A stretch of DNA of 64,000 nt from Pelagimonas sp017744045 (GTDB lineage Bacteria; Pseudomonadota; Alphaproteobacteria; Rhodobacterales; Rhodobacteraceae): NCBI RefSeq assembly GCF_017744045.1, contig NZ_JAGHRD010000003.1; one strand, given 5' to 3'. Under the pieces are notes generated by a model. The model made no database searches. It saw only the letters and a program-made list of their open reading frames with translations, and had not been told where the DNA came from. Of this stretch, positions 1 to 10,231 are shown piece by piece. The stretch's first letter is position 1; each line of letters begins with the position of its first letter. Both the position numbers and the translations under genes were made by a program.

Positions 1-1769
<1,769 letters not shown>

Positions 1770-1781
1770 GAGGCGCACGCA

Positions 1782-1829
1782 CCCAAATTCCGTCGACGGA
1801 ATTTGCAAATTTCATCCATGAAATTTGGG
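1782..1829. repeat. Double-palindrome intergenic repeat, copy 1
   Basis: Starts 12 bases after the dnaX stop. The perfect palindrome AAATTCCGTCGACGGAATTT (1785-1804) is followed by a second one, CAAATTTCAT-CC-ATGAAATTTG (1806-1827). The outer arms CCCAAATT and AATTTGGG can also pair, so two alternative folds exist. The position suggests a transcription-end structure for dnaX. Copies 2 and 3 are at 39422 and 42530. Confidence 0.8.
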
Positions 1830-1957
1830 GCAAGACACGGCGTGAGAGCTGTGAACAGTCGTTATTTCCTGACCTGTCTGATCAAACGGAACGTGCTAGG
1901 CCAATATTTCCTACAATTTTAAGGGCTGCCTTCTATTCGAACTCTCGGGATATTCCT

Positions 1958-2188
1958 ATGCGCCTTCTTACCTATACATTGACCTGCCTTGCCCTGACCG
2001 CCGCACCTGCTTTGGCCGATTGCAAACCCGGAAGCTGTGGCAAGGGCAAACGTTGCTCATACAATGCCACAACCGGCACCAAAGAATGCATCTCGGCAAC
2101 GACCAAAGGCATCACCGACATTATCAAAGATCAAGTCCGCATTCAGGGAGCCGAAATCGACCCATCGGGTGATCGTCCCTCTAAATAA
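1958..2188 (+). CDS. Small secreted cysteine-containing protein, unknown function
   Basis: A 76-residue protein with a clear signal peptide (MRLLTYTLTCLALTAAPALA, cleavage expected after ALA at residue 20), so the product should be periplasmic or secreted. The mature 56 residues contain four cysteines (C-x4-C-x5-C-x9-C), all in its first third, which could form two disulfides, followed by a short amphipathic stretch and a polar tail. I do not recognise the family. It lies alone between dnaX and ebfC, with an AT-rich leader of about 130 bases that probably carries its own promoter. The ribosome binding site is weak, so the ATG start rests on the signal peptide fit. Confidence 0.7.
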   Translation: MRLLTYTLTCLALTAAPALADCKPGSCGKGKRCSYNATTGTKECISATTKGITDIIKDQVRIQGAEIDPSGDRPSK

Positions 2189-2309
2189 ATCGACAATCCC
2201 AGCACCTACTCACGGCCCCGGTCTTGCTCCGTGGCCGTTGCACGGCCTTGTGAAAACAGGCCGTCCGGCCTATGTGTCACTTCAACGAGACGCCGCAAGG
2301 AGAGACGCA

Positions 2310-2654
2310 ATGCTCAAAGGTTTGGGCCAGCTTGGCGACATGGCCAAGATGATGAAATCCGCACAGGAAATGCAGGCCAAGGTCGTGCAGATGCAAGAAG
2401 ACCTGAACAACACCGTCGTCATTGGCGAATCCGGTGCTGGTCTGGTCAAGGCACGCGCCACCGCCAAGGGCGAGCTGACCGGCCTTGAGATCGATCCGTC
2501 GATCTTTGTCCCGTCCGAAAAAGAAGTGGCCGAGGATCTGATCCTGGCCGCGATCAAGGATGCGCAGGTCAAAGCCAAAGAGCGCGAGCAGCAGGAAATG
2601 TCCAAGATCACCGAAGAGCTTGGCCTACCCGCAGATATGAAGCTGCCTTTCTAA
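2310..2654 (+). CDS. ebfC: YbaB/EbfC family nucleoid-associated protein
   Basis: A 114-residue DNA-binding nucleoid protein. The start MLKGLGQLGDMAKMMKSAQEMQ is the standard family N-terminus, preceded by AAGGAGAGACGCA. The frame is open much further upstream (to 2037), but that extension overlaps the small secreted gene and has no family character. The body shows the usual helix, the three-strand sheet with GESGAGLVKARATAKGEL, and a C-terminal helix. The gene ends in TAATG, overlapping the next start by one base, so translation with the TraB-like gene and recR is coupled. A 7-bp hairpin (2242-2264) lies in the leader. Confidence 0.95.
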   Translation: MLKGLGQLGDMAKMMKSAQEMQAKVVQMQEDLNNTVVIGESGAGLVKARATAKGELTGLEIDPSIFVPSEKEVAEDLILAAIKDAQVKAKEREQQEMSKITEELGLPADMKLPF

Positions 2655-3727
2655 TGACCGCGCGAGGGCTTGTTGGCAAACTGGCCCTCGCGGCGCTTTG
2701 GGCGGCGGGCGTGATGGCCCCTGCCCCTGTGACCGCACAGGATTGGGCAACGCCCGAGGTCTGCGACGTGTCGACCCTGTCAGAATTTCCCGAAGCCCAA
2801 AGCGATCTGCCGCTTGAGCAGTTGGAAAGCGCTGCTGCGGCCATCCCCAATGGGCAGGGCAAATTCTGGCGCATCACCGCGCCGAATGGGGCCGTGTCGC
2901 ATCTTTGGGGCACCTTTCACAGTTCCAACCGCTTTATCCTGGATCTGCCCGACCCGGTTCTGGCCAAGATCAAATCCGCCCGCCGCGTCGCGCTTGAGAT
3001 TGACCCGGTCTATAAAAGCCGCGCCGCTTATGAGCGTGCTTTGGGGCAGCCCGGATATCTGCGACCCACTGGCAGCGGCTTTGATTTTGCCGATCTGGGC
3101 CTGCCGGATACGGTCGAGACCTGGATTTCAGCGCGGTTGCAGGCCGTAGGCTGGGGTAGTTCTTCGATCCATTATCTGTCCTTGGGCGGTCTGTCGGAAA
3201 TCCTGCTTTGGTCGCCTTGCGATGATTTTGACGCGGGCGTTATTCCCAACCAGGACAGCTATATCCAGACCCTGGCGCGGATCGAGAACATCCCGGTTCT
3301 GGGGCTTGAACCACCCGACCGGTTGATCCGCCACCTGAACCACCCGGAACAACACGCGCTGGCCCGGGCCATGGTGGCGGTTTACGGGTCTTACCTTGCG
3401 CCGATGGAAAATTCTGACGGGTTCGCAGCGCATATCACCCTGTATGTTCAGGGAAAAATTGCCACCTCGATGGTGATGGATCAGGAATGGACCCTGAATG
3501 CCTTGGGCAATGAGGGCCCGGCACTATATGAGCGGTTGAACGATTATCTGCTTGATCAGCGCAACCATGATTTCCTCACGGCCGCCGAAGCGGCGCTGCA
3601 AGAGGGTGGCTTGTTCATGGGGGTCGGGGCCTATCACCTGCCGGGGCATCAGGGGGTGGTGGAACTTTTGCGAACAAAAGGCTACCAAGTGGACCGAGTT
3701 CCCTTGCCTGACGAAACCGCCGAATGA
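2654..3727 (+). CDS. TraB/GumN family protein, exported
   Basis: A 357-residue protein with an N-terminal signal peptide (about residues 1-28), so probably periplasmic. It carries the TraB/GumN (TIKI-like) signature: LWGTFHSSN at residues 84-92, ALEIDP shortly after, a middle glutamate motif (VLGLEPP), and the closing GVGAYHLPGHQGV block. In animal TIKI homologues these motifs build a metal-dependent protease, but bacterial members are mostly uncharacterised. It overlaps ebfC by one base and recR by four (ATGA), so it is translationally coupled into this replication/repair operon. Its presence between ebfC and recR is not part of the canonical E. coli arrangement. The role is unknown. Confidence 0.85.
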   Translation: MTARGLVGKLALAALWAAGVMAPAPVTAQDWATPEVCDVSTLSEFPEAQSDLPLEQLESAAAAIPNGQGKFWRITAPNGAVSHLWGTFHSSNRFILDLPDPVLAKIKSARRVALEIDPVYKSRAAYERALGQPGYLRPTGSGFDFADLGLPDTVETWISARLQAVGWGSSSIHYLSLGGLSEILLWSPCDDFDAGVIPNQDSYIQTLARIENIPVLGLEPPDRLIRHLNHPEQHALARAMVAVYGSYLAPMENSDGFAAHITLYVQGKIATSMVMDQEWTLNALGNEGPALYERLNDYLLDQRNHDFLTAAEAALQEGGLFMGVGAYHLPGHQGVVELLRTKGYQVDRVPLPDETAE

Positions 3728-4326
3728 CCCGCTCCACCGACAAGATCGAAGAATTGATTGCGCTGATGGCGCGGCTGCCCGGGCTTGGCCCGCGCTCGGC
3801 CCGCCGGGCAGTGCTGCATCTGATCCGCAAGCGCGGGCTGCTGCTGACGCCACTGGCGGACAGCATGAAAGAGGTCGCTGAAACCGCGCGGGAATGCCTG
3901 AATTGCGGCAATGTCGGCACATCGGATATTTGCGAGATTTGCGAGGATGAGCGCCGCGCCAATGGCGAGCTCTGCGTAGTCGAAGATGTCGCTGATCTCT
4001 GGGCGATGGAGCGCGCGGGCGTGTTCAAGGGCCGCTATCACGTGCTGGGCGGGACGCTGTCGGCGCTGGATGGTGTCGGCCCGGACGAGCTGCGCATCCC
4101 GCAGCTTGTCAACCGTATTCAGGCGGAACAGATCAGCGAAGTGATCCTGGCCCTGAACGCCACAATCGACGGCCAGACCACGGTGCATTACATCGCCGAC
4201 CAGCTTGAGGGCCGGGTCGAGATGACCTCGCTCGCGCAGGGTGTGCCCATTGGGGGTGAGCTGGATTACCTTGATGATGGCACCATCTCAGCAGCCATGG
4301 CGGCGCGCAAGAAACTTGCGCCATAA
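3724..4326 (+). CDS. recR: Recombination mediator protein RecR
   Basis: A 200-residue RecR with all family parts. There is an N-terminal helix-hairpin-helix (LPGLGPRSARRAVLHL), a four-cysteine zinc finger at C58, C61, C70 and C73 (CLNC-x8-CEIC), and a Toprim domain (CVVEDVADLWAMER, then the YHVLGG block). The C-terminal part contains VTSLAQGVPIGGELDYLDDGT-like sequence. RecR loads RecA on SSB-coated gaps with RecF/RecO. The ATG overlaps the stop of the preceding TraB-like gene, and a strong hairpin follows the stop. Confidence 0.97.
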   Translation: MTRSTDKIEELIALMARLPGLGPRSARRAVLHLIRKRGLLLTPLADSMKEVAETARECLNCGNVGTSDICEICEDERRANGELCVVEDVADLWAMERAGVFKGRYHVLGGTLSALDGVGPDELRIPQLVNRIQAEQISEVILALNATIDGQTTVHYIADQLEGRVEMTSLAQGVPIGGELDYLDDGTISAAMAARKKLAP

Positions 4327-4334
4327 GGGGACAA

Positions 4335-4356
4335 CCGGGGGACATATGCCCCCCGG
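4335..4356. terminator. Hairpin between convergent recR and RTX gene
   Basis: CCGGGGG-N8-CCCCCGG forms a 7-bp GC stem 8 bases after the recR stop. It lies between two convergent genes and could serve both directions. There is no T-run, so the termination call is moderate. Confidence 0.5.
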
Positions 4357-4373
4357 CCAAGAGCTTTGGGGCC

Positions 4374-6503
4374 CTAGACAAAGATGAAATTATTGGGGTC
4401 CTGCAGGTCGGACAAGGTCATCAGATCGTTGTAATTGTCGACAATGATCCGGCCCGCGGCCCCATCAAACTGGATATAGAACTGCGATCCGTCTGAATTC
4501 TGGGAAAACCGCAGGTCTCCCATGTTATCAATGCCGTCAATGTCGATTTCGATCCTGTCACCTCTGGTCGCAGAAGCGTTGTAGCCAAAATCGGCAATCC
4601 GGTCTTGATAGGTGACTTCTCCGGTTCTGAAGACAAAGACATCGCTGCCAATCTGGCCATAAAGCACGTCGCGACCTGCACCGCCATTGATACGGTCGCC
4701 ACCCGCGCCGCCATGGATGGTGTCATTGCCAGCCCCACCATCCAGCGTGTCGCGCCCGTTCTGCCCATCGAGGAAATCGTTGCCGGCATCCCCAAAGGCC
4801 ATATCATTGCCTTGCTCACAGCGAATGGTGTCATTCCCATTGCCGCCAAAGATCAGATCATCATCTTCACGTGCGTAGAACAGATCGTTACCATCGCCCC
4901 CGTAAAGCGTGTCGTTGCCAGTGCCACCATTCAGGCTGTCATTGCCATCGCCGCCATAGAGACGATCATTGCCGTCTTTACCTTTCAGCAGGTTATCTCC
5001 AGTTCCGCCAATCAACAGATCGGCGCTGCCATCTTTGACAGCGATGATATTGAAGTCGGAAGTGTCATCAGAGCGGTCATTGACGCGGTAATCATCGCGG
5101 TCGAAATAGGTAAAGGTGATCTCGATGACGTCATAGGACCCCAACGTCACCGAAAGATTTCCGTCTGTCCCAAGTTGGGAGCCGCTCAGCACCGAAATAT
5201 CCGCGGAGGTTGTCCAAGGGCTGGGACCACCCAAGTGGCTCAGTTGGATACCGGATACGCTGTCGACATCAATTCCATTGGCAACCAAACTGCTGAGATC
5301 AAGGTTGACCAAATCGGGCGTGTCAGAGCGTGACTGAATATAGACGACCTGCCTGTCTTCGGCTTCGAACACGGTCAGGCGGAGGTCGTCACTCAGGCCG
5401 GTGGCATTCACATCCATCAGCTCGGTCCCAACCGTGGATTGCGCCAGCATGTCAAATATTGCCCCGTTCACGGTATTGGTCACGATACCGGTTTGCGGAT
5501 CGACCTGAACGTTCTCGCTTCCGCTGGATGTTCCCGCCAAAGCGCTCACGACATTATGTTGAACGGGCCAGATAAAGGCATGTGTCATGCCCAACTCGAT
5601 CATATTTTCGAATTGTTGGATAATGGTCGTCGCCGCATACTCGCCCTGAAGGCCCATATTGCTGGATTCGACGTTCCATTCGGTCACATAGAAATCAAGG
5701 TCAGCGCTGACGTGCTGGCGCCAATAATCCAGATCAAGGCGCGCCGAGTCAGACCACGCCTGATGCCCATCCGGCAGAAATTCCGTGTTGTCATAATAGA
5801 TATGCTCGATGACGCCATCGATGGAATTCAAAACCTCGTTGCTGAGGTTATCAATGATGTCTTCATTGGCAAACCTAGTCCGCTGCCCCCAAGTCCAGCC
5901 GCGGTCATCCACGCCGTCATTGTTTTGATCAACAAGCGCATAGGTGCTGTCCCCTGTTGCCGTCGCCATTTGCACCAGGATTTGAGGATCGTGGTTTCCG
6001 GTGCTGGGATGCGCCAAAGCATCGTTGATATCGGCGACAATGGCATTCACGATACCAGCATATTCGACCTCATTCATGCTGCCCCAATATTCGTTCCCGA
6101 GTTCCAGGGCATGAACAACGTCGCCGAATTGCGCGATCAACAGGCGTACAAAGGTCTCCATTTGAGCAGGATGATACCCGTCCCCCGTGGGCAGCGTGAA
6201 CGTCACGCTCTGATCATTCTGCCGCGCCCATGTCATCGCTTCGACCACCGCATCTGGCAGTTGGCCATTGACCAACATGCCATCAGCGAACAGCGTATCC
6301 GTTTGCCCGGCCAAAAAGCGGATGCCTTGAATGCCCAGCTCATCCACAGCTTGGGCAAAATTGCCATCGACCCCATCGTCGGAAAAATTCGAATTATGGC
6401 GGGTGGAGTCCGGGTTATATAGACCGTTCCCCCCAAAATGAGTCTCGGAAATTGTGTAGGACGTACCCTCTACTGAAGTCACGGTAACGTTGTGTACTGG
6501 CAT
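4374..6503 (-). CDS. Secreted glycoside-hydrolase-like protein with RTX calcium-binding repeats
   Basis: A 709-residue protein in two parts. Residues 1 to about 460 look like a (beta/alpha)8 glycosidase of clan GH-A type: LELGNEYWG with candidate acid/base Glu138, and FYVTEWNVE with candidate nucleophile Glu275. Residues about 515-630 hold RTX nonapeptides of GGxGxDxLx type (for example GGDGNDSLNGGTGNDTLYGG), then a serralysin-type C-terminal segment (DVFVFRTG ... DRIADF) typical of type I secretion. There is no Sec signal peptide, consistent with that route; the TolC at 51-52 kb could be the outer channel, but no dedicated exporter is adjacent. The start has AGGAGAGTGAT before the ATG. The exact GH family and substrate are not recognisable by eye. 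Confidence 0.8.
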   Translation of the reverse strand: MPVHNVTVTSVEGTSYTISETHFGGNGLYNPDSTRHNSNFSDDGVDGNFAQAVDELGIQGIRFLAGQTDTLFADGMLVNGQLPDAVVEAMTWARQNDQSVTFTLPTGDGYHPAQMETFVRLLIAQFGDVVHALELGNEYWGSMNEVEYAGIVNAIVADINDALAHPSTGNHDPQILVQMATATGDSTYALVDQNNDGVDDRGWTWGQRTRFANEDIIDNLSNEVLNSIDGVIEHIYYDNTEFLPDGHQAWSDSARLDLDYWRQHVSADLDFYVTEWNVESSNMGLQGEYAATTIIQQFENMIELGMTHAFIWPVQHNVVSALAGTSSGSENVQVDPQTGIVTNTVNGAIFDMLAQSTVGTELMDVNATGLSDDLRLTVFEAEDRQVVYIQSRSDTPDLVNLDLSSLVANGIDVDSVSGIQLSHLGGPSPWTTSADISVLSGSQLGTDGNLSVTLGSYDVIEITFTYFDRDDYRVNDRSDDTSDFNIIAVKDGSADLLIGGTGDNLLKGKDGNDRLYGGDGNDSLNGGTGNDTLYGGDGNDLFYAREDDDLIFGGNGNDTIRCEQGNDMAFGDAGNDFLDGQNGRDTLDGGAGNDTIHGGAGGDRINGGAGRDVLYGQIGSDVFVFRTGEVTYQDRIADFGYNASATRGDRIEIDIDGIDNMGDLRFSQNSDGSQFYIQFDGAAGRIIVDNYNDLMTLSDLQDPNNFIFV

Positions 6504-6850
6504 ATCACTCTCCTAAAACAGCCACGAAACCTTGGGCGGGATAGGATGCTGTTTCCGCTTGTCAGAATGAGACCGCGAAACCCGGAAGCTCGCCGTGAAG
6601 CGCAACATGGTTGCGCCGTCGCTATGATTACGACGTCTTGATTTAACTTGGTAATTCAAGATGAACATGCGCAATACAGGTATGTCGAGCATAGCGAATT
6701 AAGGAATCCCACGCCCCCCAAGGCTTCGAAAACCGAATACCACCCAGGGTTAAGTTGAGTCAATTCACTCTATCTTAGGGATATTCTAAAATCACCTTTA
6801 AACGCATATCGGAGGGCGCGTTAGAGGCCGTAGTTTGAGGGGGCCTGCCC
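6504..6850. other. Non-coding interval upstream of the RTX gene
   Basis: About 350 bases, relatively AT-rich, separating the RTX gene start from the VOC-gene end (both on the minus strand). The RTX promoter should be here. A short CTTGA/TCAAG inverted repeat (near 6637-6660) is visible, but I cannot place a convincing promoter. No gene is supported. Confidence 0.4.
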
Positions 6851-7726
6851 CTAGGACCTGTTGACAAAACGCAGCGCGATGCCGCCGAGTTTGGCCATAT
6901 CAGATACCACAAGAGCGCCGTCGCGCTGGTGCAGCATGACACCCGCGGCGGCTTGCTGAACTTGCGCCAGGTCTTTAACCCGCACATCCAGCCCCGCGAT
7001 GCGTGGACCGCTGGCGAGGAAATCATCGGGCAGCTCCACGCCCAATAGCGCATTGACCTGCGCCGGGGTGCCGATGCGCCAATACCCGTTTGTGGTCGCC
7101 ACCCGATCAAAGCCCAGCGCGTCTTTGCCCGGGTTTTCACCGTGAAGGGCGCAAAGCCAATCCAGCACCGGTGCCACATCCTCGGCTGCAATGGTCACCG
7201 CTTCGAACCCGTGCGCGCCGTTCGGATGTGTCATCCGGTCAGGAAACTCCAGCAGGTCGCGGCGATGTTGCTGGCAGGCAAAAACCGAGAGCCGCGGCAT
7301 ATCGGCGTTGTGAAAGATCTTGAGCGTGGTTTTGGTCCGATCTGGCTGCCCATCGGCGCGGCGCACGTCGCGACCAAAATTCACCGTTCCCGTACAGGGG
7401 ATATTGCGCGCGGCCAGCTCGGCCTCGGCCTGCGCGGCATCTTCGGTGAACAGCGCGGTCAGGGCCACGCCCTCGGACAGGTTCAAAAACCGTTCCACAT
7501 GGCGGCCAAAGCGGAACCCGCCGGCTTCATACCCGTCCAAGAGCGACGGATCGCCAATACTGACGATCTCAAGGATCTGGTGATGGAACAGGGCCAGCGC
7601 CGTTGAGGTCCCCCAAGGGTGTTGCCCTGGCGGCGCGATAAAGAACCCCAAAGCGCGATAGGTGGCAATTGTCTGCTCCAGATCACGCACTGCGATCAAG
7701 GGGTGGTCAATGCCCAGAAAAGCCAT
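6851..7726 (-). CDS. VOC family (glyoxalase-like fold) protein
   Basis: A 291-residue two-module vicinal-oxygen-chelate protein. The N-terminal module is FLGIDHPLIAVRDLEQTIATYRALGF with GTSTALALFHHQILEIVSI; the C-terminal module is GFEAVTIAAEDVAPVLDWLCALHG and a final VRDL-like block. The family includes dioxygenases, glyoxalases and isomerases, so the reaction is not deducible. The start is set at MAFLGID because GGAGGATAAGA stands directly before it; the open frame extends 21 codons further, but those are low-complexity Arg/Ser. It is the last gene of a minus-strand operon after the aldehyde dehydrogenase (gap about 40 bases). Confidence 0.85.
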   Translation of the reverse strand: MAFLGIDHPLIAVRDLEQTIATYRALGFFIAPPGQHPWGTSTALALFHHQILEIVSIGDPSLLDGYEAGGFRFGRHVERFLNLSEGVALTALFTEDAAQAEAELAARNIPCTGTVNFGRDVRRADGQPDRTKTTLKIFHNADMPRLSVFACQQHRRDLLEFPDRMTHPNGAHGFEAVTIAAEDVAPVLDWLCALHGENPGKDALGFDRVATTNGYWRIGTPAQVNALLGVELPDDFLASGPRIAGLDVRVKDLAQVQQAAAGVMLHQRDGALVVSDMAKLGGIALRFVNRS

Positions 7727-7766
7727 TCTTATCCTCCTGCCCGAGCGGCGGTCACCGCTGCAAAAC

Positions 7767-9281
7767 TCACTCGCTCGGCGCATAGCCAAAGGCCACGCGC
7801 GGCACCTCGGCGGTTTCGACCCAGACGCTTTTGGGTGCGGTGTATTCCATCAACACATCCGTACCAGAAGAACGCCCAAAGCCCGATGAGCGGGACCCAC
7901 CAAAGGGGGTGGAGACGTGGATGGCCTTATATCCGTTCACCCAAAAGGTCCCGGCGCGCACATTGGCAGCCATGCGATGGGACCGCCCCACATCCCTGGT
8001 CCAGACCGCCCCGGCCAGGCCGAAATCGGTGCTATTGGCGATGCGCACGGCGTCCTCTTCATCCTCAAAGCTAAGCGCGGTGACGACCGGGCCAAAGATC
8101 TCGCTCTGGGCGGCATCGGCAGTGGGCGGAAGATCGGCCAGGATCGTTGGCGGAACAATCAGCCCGTCGCCCTCATGGCCCGGCGCAGCCATGACCTGTG
8201 CGCCATCCTTGGCGGCCTGGCTGACCATGGCGCTGACATGCTCAAACTGGCGGCGATTGCTGATCGGGCCGATTTCCGTGCTTTCGTCCAAGGGGTCACC
8301 CAGCTTGAGCTGCGCCATGCCATCGGCAACCATCTGAACAAATCTCTCGCGAATTGAGGCCTGCACTAAAAGCCGAGACCCGGCGACACAGCTTTGCCCC
8401 GCCGAGGCAAAAATCGCCGCCTGCGCGCCTTTGCACGCGGCCTCGAGATCGGCATCTTCAAAGACGATATTGGCGGATTTCCCGCCCAGTTCCAGCACCA
8501 CAGGCTTGAGTGCTCGACCGGCGGATGTTGCCACGATCCGGCCCGTGGCAGGCGAGCCGACAAAGACCACCTTGCGCACCGTATCATGGGCGATGGCCGC
8601 CTCTGCGGCTGTGGGGCCCAGACCGGCCAGCACGTTGATCAACCCTTTGGGCGCGCCTGCCTCTTCGCAGATCGCCGCCAGCGCGATCGAGGTTACCGGC
8701 GTCAATTCACTGGGTTTCAACACCACGCCATTGCCGCAGGCCATGGCCGGAGCAATCTGCCAACCCGCTGTAAACATGGGGGCATTCCACGGGGTGATCT
8801 GAAAGATCACGCCCAAAGGTTCGCGGATCGTATAGTTCAGATGACCGGATGGCACCGGAATAACCTGGCCGTGCAACTTGTCCGTATAGCCCGCATAATA
8901 ACGGAACATTTCCGACACTTTGGCAATTTCGACCCGGCAATCGCGGATGGGCTTGCCCGCGACCACCGCCTCGACCTGGGCCAGCATTTCCAGCCGGTCA
9001 TCGACCAGCGCCGCGATCTTTTGCATGACAATTCCGCGACCCGCAGCGGTAAAGCCGGTCATCCACACCCGTTGCGCCACATCGGCGGCTTTGCAGGCAT
9101 GGTTGGCAATGTCGGCCCCGCAATCGTGATATTGTGCCAGGACCACGCGCGCATAGGGATCTTCGAGCGAGATCACCTCCCCTGCACCGGCGACAAAGGC
9201 CCCGTCGACATAGCTATGAGGCGTTTCGGGCAGACCTAGATCAGCACAAAGCGTTTTGTAATGAGACAAGCGATCAAGCAT
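7767..9281 (-). CDS. NAD(P)-dependent aldehyde dehydrogenase
   Basis: A 504-residue ALDH-superfamily enzyme oxidising an aldehyde to the acid. The conserved PWNAP (164-168), KPSE, LELGGKSANIV with Glu264, and SAGQSCVAGSRL with catalytic Cys298 are all present. The late EIFGPV and FGGSRSSGFGR blocks are also intact. The ATG at 9281 overlaps the end of the upstream dehydrogenase by 8 bases; the longer open frame lies inside that gene and is not real. The closest general types are betaine- or hydroxymuconic-semialdehyde dehydrogenases, but the substrate cannot be read from the sequence. Neighbours suggest degradation of a small hydroxy acid or aldehyde under LysR control. Confidence 0.9.
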   Translation of the reverse strand: MLDRLSHYKTLCADLGLPETPHSYVDGAFVAGAGEVISLEDPYARVVLAQYHDCGADIANHACKAADVAQRVWMTGFTAAGRGIVMQKIAALVDDRLEMLAQVEAVVAGKPIRDCRVEIAKVSEMFRYYAGYTDKLHGQVIPVPSGHLNYTIREPLGVIFQITPWNAPMFTAGWQIAPAMACGNGVVLKPSELTPVTSIALAAICEEAGAPKGLINVLAGLGPTAAEAAIAHDTVRKVVFVGSPATGRIVATSAGRALKPVVLELGGKSANIVFEDADLEAACKGAQAAIFASAGQSCVAGSRLLVQASIRERFVQMVADGMAQLKLGDPLDESTEIGPISNRRQFEHVSAMVSQAAKDGAQVMAAPGHEGDGLIVPPTILADLPPTADAAQSEIFGPVVTALSFEDEEDAVRIANSTDFGLAGAVWTRDVGRSHRMAANVRAGTFWVNGYKAIHVSTPFGGSRSSGFGRSSGTDVLMEYTAPKSVWVETAEVPRVAFGYAPSE

Positions 9282-10134
9282 TGGAGCGTTTCCGGTATTT
9301 GTAAATTTCGTTGAAATCGGCACTGTCATCCAGCATGTCACGGCTTTGTTCCCAGATCGCCGCGATGACTTCGGTTGCGGGCAGGGAAATGCCCAGCCGG
9401 TCCGCCAAACCGGTGGCAAGGCCGACATCCTTGCGCATCAACCCCATGGTAAAGCCCGAGTCATAGGCCTCGTTGGTGATCCATTTCGGGAAATTCACCT
9501 CACTGACGCCAGACCGGCCCGATCCGGCATTCACACCGGCCAAAAGCTCGGCCAGGGAAATGCCCGCCCGTTCGGCCATTTGCGCCATTTCGCCCATCAA
9601 AACCAGGTTGGCCGCGCAGAGCAGGTTATTGGCGATCTTGACCGTATGCCCGGCCCCGGATGGGCCGATATGAAGCAGTTTGCCGGTCATTTTCTCTAAC
9701 AGCGGGCGCACCTTGGCAAAGGCATCTTCGTCTCCGCCAACCACCATGGTCATGGTGCCCGTGCGCGCCCCCAAAGGCCCACCGCTGACTGGGCCGTCAA
9801 GGAAATGATAGCCGTTATCGCTGGCTATGGTCGACAGACGCTTGGTCGTATCCGGTTCCGAGGTCGAGGTGTCGATCACGATGGTGCCCGGGCGCAAATG
9901 TGGCCCAAGCTCGGCCATCACCGCCTCGACAATGGCGGCCTTGGGCAGGGACAGAATGATGGTTTTGCAGGCCAGGCCCAGGACCTCCAGTGAGGCCGCA
10001 ACCGATGCCCCCTTGGCCTGCACCCGCGCGCGCGCCTCGGGCATGGTGTCAAAACACAAGACCTCGCAATTCTGCTCCATCAGACGGGTCACATACCCGC
10101 CCCCCATCGCGCCCAGTCCAATAAGTCCGATCAT
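9274..10134 (-). CDS. 3-hydroxyisobutyrate-dehydrogenase-family NAD(P) oxidoreductase
   Basis: A 286-residue beta-hydroxyacid dehydrogenase. The Rossmann motif IGLIGLGAMGGGYV is at the N-terminus; the substrate-binding DGPVSGGPLGARTGTMTMVVGG block and the catalytic-lysine region GAGHTVKIANNLL follow. Members act on 3-hydroxyisobutyrate, tartronate semialdehyde, 6-phosphogluconate or related acids. The start at 10134 is supported by GGAGGGTCAC immediately upstream. It is the first gene of the minus-strand operon (this gene, ALDH, VOC), 73 bases downstream of a LysR-type box. Confidence 0.9.
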   Translation of the reverse strand: MIGLIGLGAMGGGYVTRLMEQNCEVLCFDTMPEARARVQAKGASVAASLEVLGLACKTIILSLPKAAIVEAVMAELGPHLRPGTIVIDTSTSEPDTTKRLSTIASDNGYHFLDGPVSGGPLGARTGTMTMVVGGDEDAFAKVRPLLEKMTGKLLHIGPSGAGHTVKIANNLLCAANLVLMGEMAQMAERAGISLAELLAGVNAGSGRSGVSEVNFPKWITNEAYDSGFTMGLMRKDVGLATGLADRLGISLPATEVIAAIWEQSRDMLDDSADFNEIYKYRKRSNA

Positions 10135-10206
10135 GTGACCCTCCAAGTTTGGAGGCAGCGTAGGCGTGCAATAGGCGTGCGGGAATTGCGCAAGGAAAGG
10201 AAATTC

Positions 10207-10223
10207 GTTGCATAATGCGCAAC
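10207..10223. promoter_or_regulatory. LysR-type operator GTTGC-N7-GCAAC
   Basis: A perfect dyad GTTGC-ATAATGC-GCAAC with the T-N11-A core expected for LysR-family sites. It lies between the LysR gene stop and the first structural gene (start 10134, minus strand), where an activator site would be. Related GCAA half-sites occur upstream of the LysR gene itself. Confidence 0.6.
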
Positions 10224-10231
10224 AATGGGAA

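Noticed and set aside
1770..2309. Possible SRP (4.5S) RNA near dnaX.
   Set aside because: The conserved GGAAGCAGC-type tetraloop core is not present; only short hairpins are seen.
4605..5333. Repetitive plus-strand open frame rich in Ile/Val/Ala that could pass as a repeat protein.
   Set aside because: It is the complement of the RTX nonapeptide repeats, which give regular antisense codons.
5439..6422. A 327-codon plus-strand open frame opposite the RTX gene.
   Set aside because: Antisense shadow; the minus strand has catalytic-type motifs and RTX repeats in frame.
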